A stretch of DNA of 64,000 nt, taken from positions 186,001 to 250,000 of the forward strand of contig NZ_JARHTP010000017.1 in assembly GCF_029223485.1 (NCBI RefSeq). Direction: 5' to 3'. A program made the translations under genes and the position numbers. Of this stretch, positions 48,806 through 57,700 are shown in pieces; position 1 is the stretch's first letter, and each line of letters opens with the position of its first letter. Below the pieces are notes generated by a model. That model searched no databases, was not told the origin of the DNA, and saw nothing but the letters and a program-made list of their open reading frames with translations. This DNA comes from Streptomyces coacervatus (GTDB lineage Bacteria; Actinomycetota; Actinomycetes; Streptomycetales; Streptomycetaceae).

Positions 48806-49537
48806 TTGACGACTGCGACCGTTTCCGAGCTCCAGCACGTCACTCCCGCCGACCTCTTCACGGTCCGGCCCTTCACCCCGCACTGCGAGGTCATCCGCAC
48901 CGCCGCGGACCACGCCGTCATCGGCGTCTCCCCCGGCAACAGCTATTTCTCCGCCGCCCGCATCCACGATCTGGCCCGCTGGGGCCTCGCCCTCTTCGAG
49001 CGCGTGGACTTCGTCTACACCGATCTGCACGTGGCCGAGATGTACGAGGCGTCCGGCTATACGGCCGACGACGCGCGCCGCAAGGCGGTGAAGAACCTGC
49101 GCGGCGTGAGGGCCAAGGTCCTCGGCGCCGTCGAGACCGCCGACCCCGCCGGCACCCGCCTCAGAGCGCACGCCATGTCCGAACTCCGCGACAACCCGGC
49201 GTATCGGGAGATACACGAGGACCTGCGCACCCGCCTCTCCTCGGACGACGAGTTCCGCACGACCTGCGAGAAACTCGTCGACTCCTTCCTGTCGGCCAAG
49301 GAGCAGGAGGTGACCGCGCGCCAACGGGCCGTCTGCATGGAGTACGTCACCGCGGAGGCACCCCTCTTCCTCGACACCCCCGCGATCCTGGGCGTCCCCT
49401 CCTCCCTCAACTGCTACCACCAGCTCCTGCCGATGGCCGAGCTGCTCTACTCGCCCGGCGCGGGCCTGCGCGCCTCCCGCAACCAGGGCCACGCCATCGT
49501 CACGCCGGCCGAGGGGGACCACACCGATGTCCGCTGA
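48806..49537 (+). CDS. tRNA-dependent cyclodipeptide synthase, cyclo(Tyr-Tyr)-type
   Basis: 243 residues from TTG 48806 (AAGGA 10 nt upstream). The catalytic Ser is S42 in the GVSPGNSYFS motif, with Asn45 spaced as in AlbC-type enzymes; Tyr and Glu of the substrate pocket are in EYVTAE, and another Tyr in NCYHQLLP. FVYTDLHVAEMYEASGY and ARRKAVKNLRGVRAKV are the conserved blocks for the tRNA-binding side. It uses two aminoacyl-tRNAs to form a diketopiperazine. Because the next gene encodes a close CYP121 relative, the product is most likely cyclo(Tyr-Tyr), as with Mycobacterium tuberculosis Rv2275. Confidence 0.9.
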   Translation: MTTATVSELQHVTPADLFTVRPFTPHCEVIRTAADHAVIGVSPGNSYFSAARIHDLARWGLALFERVDFVYTDLHVAEMYEASGYTADDARRKAVKNLRGVRAKVLGAVETADPAGTRLRAHAMSELRDNPAYREIHEDLRTRLSSDDEFRTTCEKLVDSFLSAKEQEVTARQRAVCMEYVTAEAPLFLDTPAILGVPSSLNCYHQLLPMAELLYSPGAGLRASRNQGHAIVTPAEGDHTDVR

Positions 49538-50714
49538 CCTGCTCATCGACTTCCCGTTCTCCTGGCGGGGCGACCAACTCCCGTCCGAGGTCGAGGAGTT
49601 GCGCACCACGACCCCCGTACGGCGGGTGCGCACCATCGCGGGCGACGAGGCCTGGCTGGTGTCGTCGTACGACCTCTGCAAGCAGGTCCTCGAAGACCCG
49701 CGGTTCAGCCTCAAGGACACCTCGGCCCCCGGGGTCCCCCGCCAGTACGCGCTGACGATCCCGCCCGAGGTCGTCAACAACATGGGGAACATCACGGGCG
49801 CCGGACTGCGCAAGGCCGTGCTCAAGGCGCTCAATCCGAAGGCCCCGGGGCTGGCTCAGTGGCTTCGGTCCTACGCCGGTGAGCTCGTCGACGGGCTGGT
49901 CCGCGAGGGCGCGCCCGTGGACCTGCGGGCCGGTTTCGCCGACCCGTACTCGTCCGGCATGCACTGCCGCATCCTCGGCATCCCGCAGGCGGACGCGCCC
50001 CGGCTGATGCGCAGCCTGGACATAGCGTTCATGAACTCGGCCTGCCCGGTCACGGGCGCCCGGCTCAACTGGGACCGTGACATCGCGTACATGACGGAGC
50101 GGCTGGACGACCCGTCGACCACGGGCCTGATGGCCGAGCTTGCCGCCCTGCGCGCCGACCCCGACTACGCCCACCTGACCGACGAGATGCTCGCGACGGT
50201 CGGCGTGACGATGTTCGGCGCGGGCGTCATCTCGACGTCCGGCTTCCTGACCATGGCACTGGTGTCGCTGATCCAACACCCCGATCTGCAAAGGGAGTTG
50301 GTGGCGGATCCCGGGAAGATCCCCGCGGCCGTCGACGAACTGCTGCGCATCAACCTCTCCATCGGCGACGGACTGCCGAGGCTGGCCACCGAGGACGTAC
50401 TCCTCGGGGATGTGAAGGTCGCGGCGGGCGAGCTGGTCCTCGTCCTGGTCGAAGGCGCGAACTTCGACCCGTCCGCCTTCCCCGACCCGCACACCGTCGA
50501 CCTGACCCGGGCCAACAGCACGGCCCACCTCTCCTTCGGCGGCGGACGCCACTACTGCCCCGCCACCGCGCTCGGCCGCAAGCACGCCGAGATCGCCCTG
50601 GAGACACTGCTGGAGCGGATGCCGCGCCTACGGCTCGCGGTGCCGATCGAGCAGCTGGTCTGGCGGACGGGATTCATGAAGCGGATTCCGGAGCGGCTGC
50701 CGGCCATGTGGTAG
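49527..50714 (+). CDS. Cytochrome P450, CYP121-like mycocyclosin synthase
   Basis: 395 residues, the length of CYP121 (Rv2276). Recalled CYP121 blocks match closely: VRTIAGDEAWLVSSYDLC, IPPEVVNNMGNIT, FGAGVISTSGFLTMALVSLI, INLSIGDGLPRLAT, and VPIEQLVWRTGFMKRIPERL. The haem motif is FGGGRHYC with Cys344 (Cys345 in CYP121), and ExxR is ELLR. It would couple the two tyrosyl rings of cyclo(Tyr-Tyr) to mycocyclosin. The gene overlaps the cyclodipeptide synthase by 11 bp. No ferredoxin is adjacent. Confidence 0.92.
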   Translation: MSADLLIDFPFSWRGDQLPSEVEELRTTTPVRRVRTIAGDEAWLVSSYDLCKQVLEDPRFSLKDTSAPGVPRQYALTIPPEVVNNMGNITGAGLRKAVLKALNPKAPGLAQWLRSYAGELVDGLVREGAPVDLRAGFADPYSSGMHCRILGIPQADAPRLMRSLDIAFMNSACPVTGARLNWDRDIAYMTERLDDPSTTGLMAELAALRADPDYAHLTDEMLATVGVTMFGAGVISTSGFLTMALVSLIQHPDLQRELVADPGKIPAAVDELLRINLSIGDGLPRLATEDVLLGDVKVAAGELVLVLVEGANFDPSAFPDPHTVDLTRANSTAHLSFGGGRHYCPATALGRKHAEIALETLLERMPRLRLAVPIEQLVWRTGFMKRIPERLPAMW

Positions 50715-50772
50715 CGGCACCCCCCGGCTCGGCGGCCGTTCGTCTTTAAATTTCAAGCATTAGGGTTCGCCT

Positions 50773-51468
50773 GTGCGCGTACTTCTGGTGGAAGACGATG
50801 AGCCGGTCGCCGAGTCCCTTCGCCGCGGCCTGACCCGCTACGGCTTCGAGGTCGAGTGGGTCACCACGGGCGGCGCGGCACTGAGCCACGAGGGCCCCTA
50901 CGACGTCGTACTCCTCGATCTCGGGCTGCCCGACACCGACGGTCTCGACGTGTGCAAGGCGCTGCGCGGGCGCAGCGACGTGCCGATCATCGTGATCAGC
51001 GCGCGCAGCGACGAGACGGACCGGGTGGTGGGCCTGGAACTCGGCGCGGACGACTATGTGTCCAAGCCGTTCGGGGTCCGGGAGGTCATCGCGCGGATAC
51101 GAGCGGTGATGCGGCGCGTGCAGCCCCGTACGTCCTCCGCCGCCGAGAACACCCCGGACCGGTACGGCGACCGGCTGACCGTCGACCGCAAGGCGGCCCG
51201 CGTCCACCTGGACGGCGAGGAGGTGTCCCTCGCCCCCAAGGAGTACGACCTGCTGGCCTTCCTCACCGAGGAGCCCGGCGCGCTGATGTCGCGCGAGCAG
51301 ATCATGGAGGCGGTCTGGGACGCGAACTGGTTCGGGCCGACGAAGACCCTGGACGTGCATGTGGCGGCGCTCCGGCGCAAACTCGCGGGCGCGATCACCA
51401 TCGAGGCGGTGCGAGGGGTCGGGTTCCGGCTCGTCGTGAGCGAGGGTCAAGACGGCGCAGCCTCATGA
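50773..51468 (+). CDS. OmpR-type response regulator
   Basis: 231 residues from GTG 50773. Receiver: acidic cluster EDDE, phosphoacceptor Asp49 (VVLLDLGLP), and Lys in VSKPF. The winged-helix DNA-binding domain (LAPKEYDLLAFLTEEPGALM) ends GVGFRLVV. An AT-rich block TTTAAATTTCAAGCATTAGGG lies directly before the start and could hold its promoter. The stop overlaps the kinase start. It follows the P450 by 58 bp, so it may sense conditions related to mycocyclosin production, but this is only suggested by position. Confidence 0.9.
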   Translation: MRVLLVEDDEPVAESLRRGLTRYGFEVEWVTTGGAALSHEGPYDVVLLDLGLPDTDGLDVCKALRGRSDVPIIVISARSDETDRVVGLELGADDYVSKPFGVREVIARIRAVMRRVQPRTSSAAENTPDRYGDRLTVDRKAARVHLDGEEVSLAPKEYDLLAFLTEEPGALMSREQIMEAVWDANWFGPTKTLDVHVAALRRKLAGAITIEAVRGVGFRLVVSEGQDGAAS

Positions 51469-52835
51469 ACCGCCAGCTCATCCGCAGTTACATCCTGCTG
51501 GTCGCCGTGGCCATCCTGCTGTTCACCGTGCCCGTCGCCTTCACGCTCACCAAGCAGCTGCGCGACGACACCGAGGCGTCCGTCAAGCGCGAGGCGACCA
51601 CCATGGCGCTGCTGCTGGCCAACGGTGACGCGGCGGCGTGCCGGGCGCTGACGACGATGGCCGGGGCGTACACCGCCGAGACCAAGGACCATGTCCAGGT
51701 CACGACCACCGACCGGTGCGCGGCGGACGTACCCCGCCCCCAGGGGGATGCGGCCCTGACGAAGGCCCTGGAGAAGGGCGGGTCGACCACAGACTGGGGC
51801 TCGGACTTCATCTGGGGCCCGCACCTGGTGGTCACGGTCCCGGCGAGGGACGACGGCGGGCAGGTCGTCGGCGCCGTAAGGATCGTGTACTCCACCTCCC
51901 ACCTCACCCACAGGCTGTGGACGATCTGGGCCTTCCGCGCGGGCCTCGCGGTGGCGGTGCTCGCGGTGGCGGCGCTGATCGGCGCGGTGGCGGCCCGCCG
52001 CATCACCGCCCCCCTGCGCGAACTCAACGGCATGGCGAGCAAGTTCAGCGACGGCGACCTGACCGCGCGCTCCCCGGTGACGGGCCCGCCGGAGACCCAG
52101 ACGCTGGCGCGCACCCTCAACCAGGGCGCGGAACGCCTCGACACGCTGGTGGCGTCCCAGCGCATCTTCGTGGCGGACGCCTCCCACCAACTCCGCACGC
52201 CCCTCACGGCGTTGCGTCTGTCGCTGGACAACATCGCGGACGGGGTGGACGACGAGTTCGTACGGGAGGACGTGGAGCAGGCGACCGCGGAGGTCGTCCG
52301 GATGAGCCGCCTGGTCAACGGACTGCTGGTGCTGGCGCGTGCGGAGGCGAAGGTCACGGCCGCGGAGCCGCTCGCCCTGCTGGACATCGTCGATGAACGC
52401 CTGTCGGTGTGGAGACCGGCCGCCGACGAGCGTGGAGTCACCATCACGCTCAGGGGGAGTGCCGACGGCCGGCCGTCTGTGCTGGCCGGCCCCGGTCATC
52501 TGGACCAGGTGCTGGACAACGTGCTCTCGAATGCCCTGGAGGTCTCGCCGGACGGAGGCACGATCACCGTCCGGGTCGAGCCGAAGGGCGACGAAGTGGT
52601 CCTCTCCGTCCTCGACGAGGGCCCCGGCATGTCCGACGCGGAGAAATCCCGCGCCTTCGACCGCTTCTGGCGCGGCCAGGGCCTGACCGGGCGCTCCGGC
52701 TCCGGCCTCGGCCTCGCCGTCGTCAAGCAGCTGGTGACCGACGACGGCGGAACCGTGGCCCTGCGGGACGCACCCGGCGGCGGGCTGTGCGTGGAGATCC
52801 GCCTACGGGCGGCCGCACAGCGCACCGGCGGCTGA
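51465..52835 (+). CDS. Sensor histidine kinase
   Basis: 456 residues. Two membrane helices (about 8-28 and 163-185) flank an extracytoplasmic sensor loop of some 130 residues. A HAMP domain follows (RITAPLRELNGMASKFSDGD), then HisKA with His241 in ADASHQLRTPLTALR. The HATPase domain has N and G boxes (VLSNALEVSPDGG, LDEGPGMSDAEKSRAF, GSGLGLAVVKQLV). It phosphorylates the regulator at 50773 (overlap 4 bp). The input signal is unknown. Confidence 0.9.
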   Translation: MNRQLIRSYILLVAVAILLFTVPVAFTLTKQLRDDTEASVKREATTMALLLANGDAAACRALTTMAGAYTAETKDHVQVTTTDRCAADVPRPQGDAALTKALEKGGSTTDWGSDFIWGPHLVVTVPARDDGGQVVGAVRIVYSTSHLTHRLWTIWAFRAGLAVAVLAVAALIGAVAARRITAPLRELNGMASKFSDGDLTARSPVTGPPETQTLARTLNQGAERLDTLVASQRIFVADASHQLRTPLTALRLSLDNIADGVDDEFVREDVEQATAEVVRMSRLVNGLLVLARAEAKVTAAEPLALLDIVDERLSVWRPAADERGVTITLRGSADGRPSVLAGPGHLDQVLDNVLSNALEVSPDGGTITVRVEPKGDEVVLSVLDEGPGMSDAEKSRAFDRFWRGQGLTGRSGSGLGLAVVKQLVTDDGGTVALRDAPGGGLCVEIRLRAAAQRTGG

Positions 52836-52838
52836 GGG

Positions 52839-53339
52839 TCACTTCTCGGGCATCGCCGAGGAGTGGTGGTTGACGATCAGCCACTTGCCGCCGATCTTCT
52901 CGTAGGTGTACGTGTAGCGGGCCTCGACGACGCTCTTCTTGCCGGTGGCCTTGTCGGTGAGCCTGAACTCGTAGACACCGGTGTCGATCGCGGAGTTGCT
53001 GTCGAGGACATTGACTATCGTCTTGATCTTCGTGCCGACCGGCTTGCTCTGCAGGAACTTGTCGAAGTAGTCGACGATCTCGGCGTGGTCGGTACGGACC
53101 TTGTTGGAGACGGTGGGCAGCAGGACCGCGTCCTTCGCGTACAGGTCCGCCACCTTCTCCGAGTCACCGGTCTGCAGCGCCTTGTTCCAGTTGTCGAACA
53201 GGCCGGCGATCTGCGTCTTGGTGGGCCTGACCTCGTGCTTCGGGCCGGCGGTGGCAGCGACGGTACCGATCGTGCCGAGGGCGACGACGGCGGTGGCGGT
53301 GACGAGGGCTGCGCGCTTGGTCATGGAACGACGGGTCAT
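52839..53339 (-). CDS. Exported SnoaL-like (SgcJ/EcaC-type) protein
   Basis: 166 residues. N-terminal signal peptide: basic MTRRSMTKR, then AALVTATAVVALGTIGTVAA, with cleavage near ATAGPKH. The mature part is an NTF2-like fold (IAGLFDNWNKALQTGDSEKVADLY, then YAKDAVLLPTVSNKVRTDHA). Family members bind or modify small molecules; the secreted ones are mostly uncharacterised. It ends 3 bp from the histidine kinase stop, convergent. Confidence 0.8.
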   Translation of the reverse strand: MTRRSMTKRAALVTATAVVALGTIGTVAATAGPKHEVRPTKTQIAGLFDNWNKALQTGDSEKVADLYAKDAVLLPTVSNKVRTDHAEIVDYFDKFLQSKPVGTKIKTIVNVLDSNSAIDTGVYEFRLTDKATGKKSVVEARYTYTYEKIGGKWLIVNHHSSAMPEK

Positions 53340-53484
53340 CGCTGTCTCCAGTTTCGGTGCGGTTCCGGGTCTTTCGCCTCCCTGCTGGGGAAGTGACTCC
53401 AGACTCGCGTTTCACCGGTTAGGGCCCGTGCAGCTGTCGTACAGCACAGATCCAAGACGCACCCAACTCACGTGGAGTGACCAA

Positions 53485-54207
53485 TTGATCACAACGGACC
53501 TGCTACTGGCGGGCATCGTGCTGCTCGGCTCCTCGGTGCAGTGGCTGACCGGCATGGGCTTCGCGCTGGTCGCCGTACCCGCACTGGTGCTGCTGCTCGG
53601 GCCGGCCGAGGGCGTCGTGCTCGCCAACTGCGCGGCGGGGGCGATCAGCATCGTCGGCCTGGCGGGCGGTTGGCGGCGGGTGCGACCGGCGGCGATGGTG
53701 CCGCTGTGCGCGGCGGCGGCCTGCACGGTGCCGGCAGGGGCATGGCTGACGCAGCAACTGCCGGAACCCGTCCTGCTGTTGGCGATGGGCGGGCTGGTGA
53801 CGGCCGCCGTGCTGCTGGTGATGCGGGGCGCGCGGGTACCTGCCCTGCGGGGCACGAAGGGGGCGGTGGCCGCGGGCGCGGTGGGCGGGTTCATGAACTC
53901 GGCGGCGGGGGTGGGCGGGCCGCCGGTGTCGTTGTACGCGGTCAACGCGGGCTGGACGGTACGGGAGTTCGTGCCGAACGCGCAGTTCTACGGGGTGATC
54001 GTGAACGCGTTCTCGGTGGCGGCGAACGGGGTGCCGAGGCTGGGCGGGGACCGGTGGGGGTGGGTCGTCGGCGCGATGGTGGTGGGGGCGGTGATAGGGC
54101 GGGGTCTCGCCGGGCGCATACCGGAGAGGCATGCCCGTCTGCTGGTGCTGTCACTGGCCCTGGGGGGTGGGGTCACGGCGGTGGGGAAGGGAGCGTGGGG
54201 GCTGTGA
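53485..54207 (+). CDS. TauE/SafE family anion permease
   Basis: 240 residues from TTG 53485, with GGAG 8-12 nt upstream. About eight membrane helices in two halves are seen. The family glycine-rich motif is present in the second half (GFMNSAAGVGGPPVSLYAV), and the first half has WLTGMGFALVAVPALVLL. These proteins export sulfite, sulfonates or similar anions. No sulfur gene is adjacent to define the substrate. Confidence 0.85.
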   Translation: MITTDLLLAGIVLLGSSVQWLTGMGFALVAVPALVLLLGPAEGVVLANCAAGAISIVGLAGGWRRVRPAAMVPLCAAAACTVPAGAWLTQQLPEPVLLLAMGGLVTAAVLLVMRGARVPALRGTKGAVAAGAVGGFMNSAAGVGGPPVSLYAVNAGWTVREFVPNAQFYGVIVNAFSVAANGVPRLGGDRWGWVVGAMVVGAVIGRGLAGRIPERHARLLVLSLALGGGVTAVGKGAWGL

Positions 54208-54371
54208 ACTCCTTGAGGGGCTCGGTGTCCAGGGTGATATTCACGGGCTCCGGATGCTTCACCGTCGCACCGATCACTCACAGCCGTCCACCATCCGCTT
54301 GATGAAAACGGGCCGACTCGTCGGATCCCCAACTCCTTGCGACCCTCCACCCGGACGCAGGCTGAACAGGA

Positions 54372-54548
54372 TCAACGCCTCCCCCGCAGCGCCCGCACCA
54401 CCTCAGCCACCGCACCCAGAATTCGCGCCCTGTCCCGGGACTCGGCCTCGTGAAGCGCTGACCGCACAACGAGCACGGCCGTGCAAGCAACGATGAGCAA
54501 GGCGGAAACGCCGCAAGCAGCAGCACCAACAACGAGAACCCGATCCAT
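54372..54548 (-). CDS. Small single-pass membrane protein, 58 aa
   Basis: This gene is too short for common ORF cut-offs but well supported. ATG 54548 follows AAGGAG with 6-nt spacing, the frame has high third-position GC, and TGA is at 54372-54374. An N-terminal membrane helix (VLVVGAAACGVSALLIVACTAVLVV) is followed by a charged helix (RSALHEAESRDRARILGAVA, then RALRGRR). It is divergent from the giant Hsp90-like gene at 54735. The rest of 54208-54734 holds no other supported gene. Function unknown. Confidence 0.6.
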   Translation of the reverse strand: MDRVLVVGAAACGVSALLIVACTAVLVVRSALHEAESRDRARILGAVAEVVRALRGRR

Positions 54549-54674
54549 GACGACTCCTTCGGAACCACGGGCGCAGACATCGGCGAGGTTGCCGGGTCTG
54601 GCGCGGGCATCGCGCCTCGGAATCTCCGTGATGCTGGGTTGTCACGCAGGTCAGGTCGGTAGCGTGTGACTTCA

Positions 54675-54699
54675 CGAGTCGGCCGACCCGGCCGACTCG
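54675..54699. promoter_or_regulatory. Perfect 25-bp palindrome upstream of the Hsp90-like gene
   Basis: CGAGTCGGCCG (54675-54685), spacer ACC, CGGCCGACTCG (54689-54699): 11-bp perfect arms. It lies 35 bp before ATG 54735 and 127 bp upstream of the divergent small-membrane-protein start. A regulatory operator for one or both genes is plausible, and the protein at 54735 has an N-terminal helix-turn-helix-like domain that could autoregulate. It could also be an mRNA hairpin. Confidence 0.5.
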
Positions 54700-54734
54700 G
54701 GGATGCTGGGCGAGGGCGCAGGGGTATAGGGGCC

Positions 54735-57700
54735 ATGGCGGAACCGGTGGAGTACTGGAAGGCACTGGCCAGGCTCATGGAATTGGCCGGACACCCCGAA
54801 CCGGCTGCCGTGCGCGCGGAGATCGCGGGGAACCTGCCACGCACGCACCGGCCGCCGGCCGACAGCACGGTCGCAGACTGGATCTCCGGGCGGACGATTC
54901 CACGGCAGAGCAGCGACCTGGACCTCTTTGTGCCCGCCCTCCATCGCCTCGCGCAGGCAAGACAGCACCCGGCGACACCACGGCTCCCGAGCCAAGCGCA
55001 GTGGCGCAGCATGGCGAAGCAAGCCAAGGAGGCCCGCCGAAATAGAGAAGCCGGGCCGGTCGTCCCTCCCCCAGGCTCCCCTGACGCCTCCCACGCCCAG
55101 CAGGGATGGCGGACCGATGTCGCGGGATCCTTGGCGTGGAAGCTGCTCAAGCCGGACGACGAGGGCCGGGCCGAGCCGCTCAGGGAACAAGCCGAGGAAG
55201 TTGCCGAGCGTCTCGCGGAGCTGTACGCCGAGATACACCCAAGCCTCGCCGACGACCCCTGGCACGACGGGAACCTGGCGCGGCGAATCGCCCGCAGGAC
55301 CAATCAGTTGATCCATCTGATCCAGCACGATGCCGACCACGTCCTCGCACCCGGCGAGGCCGCCGTGATCGCGTTACTTCCCTTCCTGTACCAGGTTCAC
55401 CGGTCGCGTACGGCTGCCGAGTTGTCGCATGTCGACCCCACAGACTTCGAGCTGCGGGCCTCCGCCGATCCGGAGCGGCGAATGTACGAGGTGCTGCTGC
55501 ACGGGCACGAGCGACTGGTCCGGCGGGCAGAGCTGGGCGATCTGAAGGACCGCCGGAACGGACGTAGGGAGATCGGCTGGTGGCTGTTTCACCAGTGGGT
55601 GAAACAGCAACCCGGGCAGCTCGAAGCGTTCCTGGCGGATGTGGGCGCGGGCGGCACGGGTCTCGGAGTCGTGCTCGATCCGGAACTGCTGTCCCGGCTG
55701 CTGTCCTGCGTTCGCTCCAGGCCGCAGGAACTGTTCGACACAGCACGCGCAGAGTATCTGCGCGAGGACGCTTTCCAACTCGACTTCGCCGGCCGGGACT
55801 TCCAGGGTGTGCGCGAGCGGCTCGTGGGGCCGCTGTTCGCCGTCGCTCATGGCATGGCGATCGACATCACCGGTCTGTCCTCGGTGATCGTCAGGCATGT
55901 GGGTATACCGGACCCCTTGGATCCGGCGCGGCTCCTCACCACCGTGGAGAACGCATCCTGGCACCCGCGCCGGGACGGAATCGGCCTCAAGGCCAACTGC
56001 CGCCACCCCGCTGTCGTGGCTGCCCTCACCGAGCACAGCCACCATCTGGAGTCGCTTCTGCGGGGCATAAGGCACGGCGTGGACCCCGTCCTCCGTGCGC
56101 TGCCGGTCCACACCCAGGCCGACGAAGTGCGCGAGGTCGATGACAAGGGCGGTCCCGTGCCGATCGGTGGAATCATCCGCTTCCGGCTCGACGAGGAGCG
56201 CGTCCAGGAACTACTCATGGGCGAGAACCTCTATCGTGACCGCTCACTCGCCATTCGCGAGCTGTACCAGAACGCTCTGGATGCATGCCGCTACCGGCAG
56301 GCCCGAGCGCAGGCCCGCGACAGCTTCAGCGCGTACGACGGCCGGATCGAGTTCACGCAAGGTTACGACGAGGAGGAGGGTCGGCACTACCTGGAGTGCC
56401 GGGACAACGGCGTCGGCATGGACGAGATCACGTTGTCGGAAGTCTTCTCCCGGGCCGGGGTACGTTTCACGGACCTTCCCCGGTTTCAGGAAGAACGCCA
56501 GGAATGGCGAAGCCGGGGCATCACCATCCATCCCAACAGCCGGTTCGGAATCGGCGTACTCAGCTACTTCATGCTCGCCGACGAAGTAAGAGTGACTACA
56601 TGTCACATGGACGGTTTCGAGGGCAAGTTACGCGAACTCACCGTCCTCATCAGCGGCCCCGGACATTACTTCCGGGTCCGTCCCACCAGTCAGCAGGGAA
56701 CCATCGGCACCGTCGTCCGGCTCTACCTGCGCGACGATGAGAACGCACCTTCCTGTGTCACGGAGCTCCGGCGGCTCCTGGGGATCGCCGAGTTCGCGAC
56801 GACGGCCGTGCACGGCACACAGAATGCCAGGTGGGAGGCCGGTGTCCTGCTCCCGAGAAGGAGCCAAGGTCTTCGGCCCCACGGCTTCGCAGCCGATGGG
56901 CAGTTGGTGTCCGCGCCGTGCCGTCCCGCCCGGTCCGACGGCCAGGTGGTGTGGTGCGAGCGGGGCGGGGGCATCCTGGTCGACGGCATCTTCACGGAAG
57001 CCCGTGTACGGCGGGGCATACTGGCCGATCCGCAGGACTCTCGCCGACTGCGCGGCATCGTCGTGAACCTCACTGGGGACAGCCGCCCCAAGCGGCTCTC
57101 CGTAGACCGAACCGAGATCCTCGACAACGACATCTGCGTCACGGTCGAGCGGCTCGTCAGAGACGCCCTACCGGCTCTGTTCGAGCCCGACAGCACTCTG
57201 CTGAAGGCACAGTGGCTGACCGAAGTCGCCGGCCAGAGCCCAAGACTTGCCGACATCGTGACCAAGGCCGCGGGGGCGGCAGGCTGCGAGCTGGACCTGA
57301 ATGGTCATCGCTGCTCACTGAACACAGCGGGGTTCTTTCCTCAGGACGTCGGCATCGTGCACCGTGGCGACTCCGAGCGTTCGGAACTCGACGCCGCCTT
57401 GGACGGGCCTTCGGCCTTCAGGGTCTACGGTGATCCGGATGCCACCACGCTGCTGTGGCGCCTGCTGGCCCGACGGCCCAATGCCGAGCTGACAGCGCTG
57501 ACCGCTCTCGTTCCGGAATTGGCCAGGGCCAGCAGCACCGTTCCGGCTCTGCCCTCGGACGCCCTTCTGCGCAGCACCTCTACCGGCAAGTGGAGCCAGC
57601 GGCACTGGTTTTCCAGTCGTTTCGAGCAGCGGGCAGAGCCGGGCCATGCCTTCGACATCGCCCAGCGCTGCGGACTTTCCTATCGGGAGGTTCTCCATCG

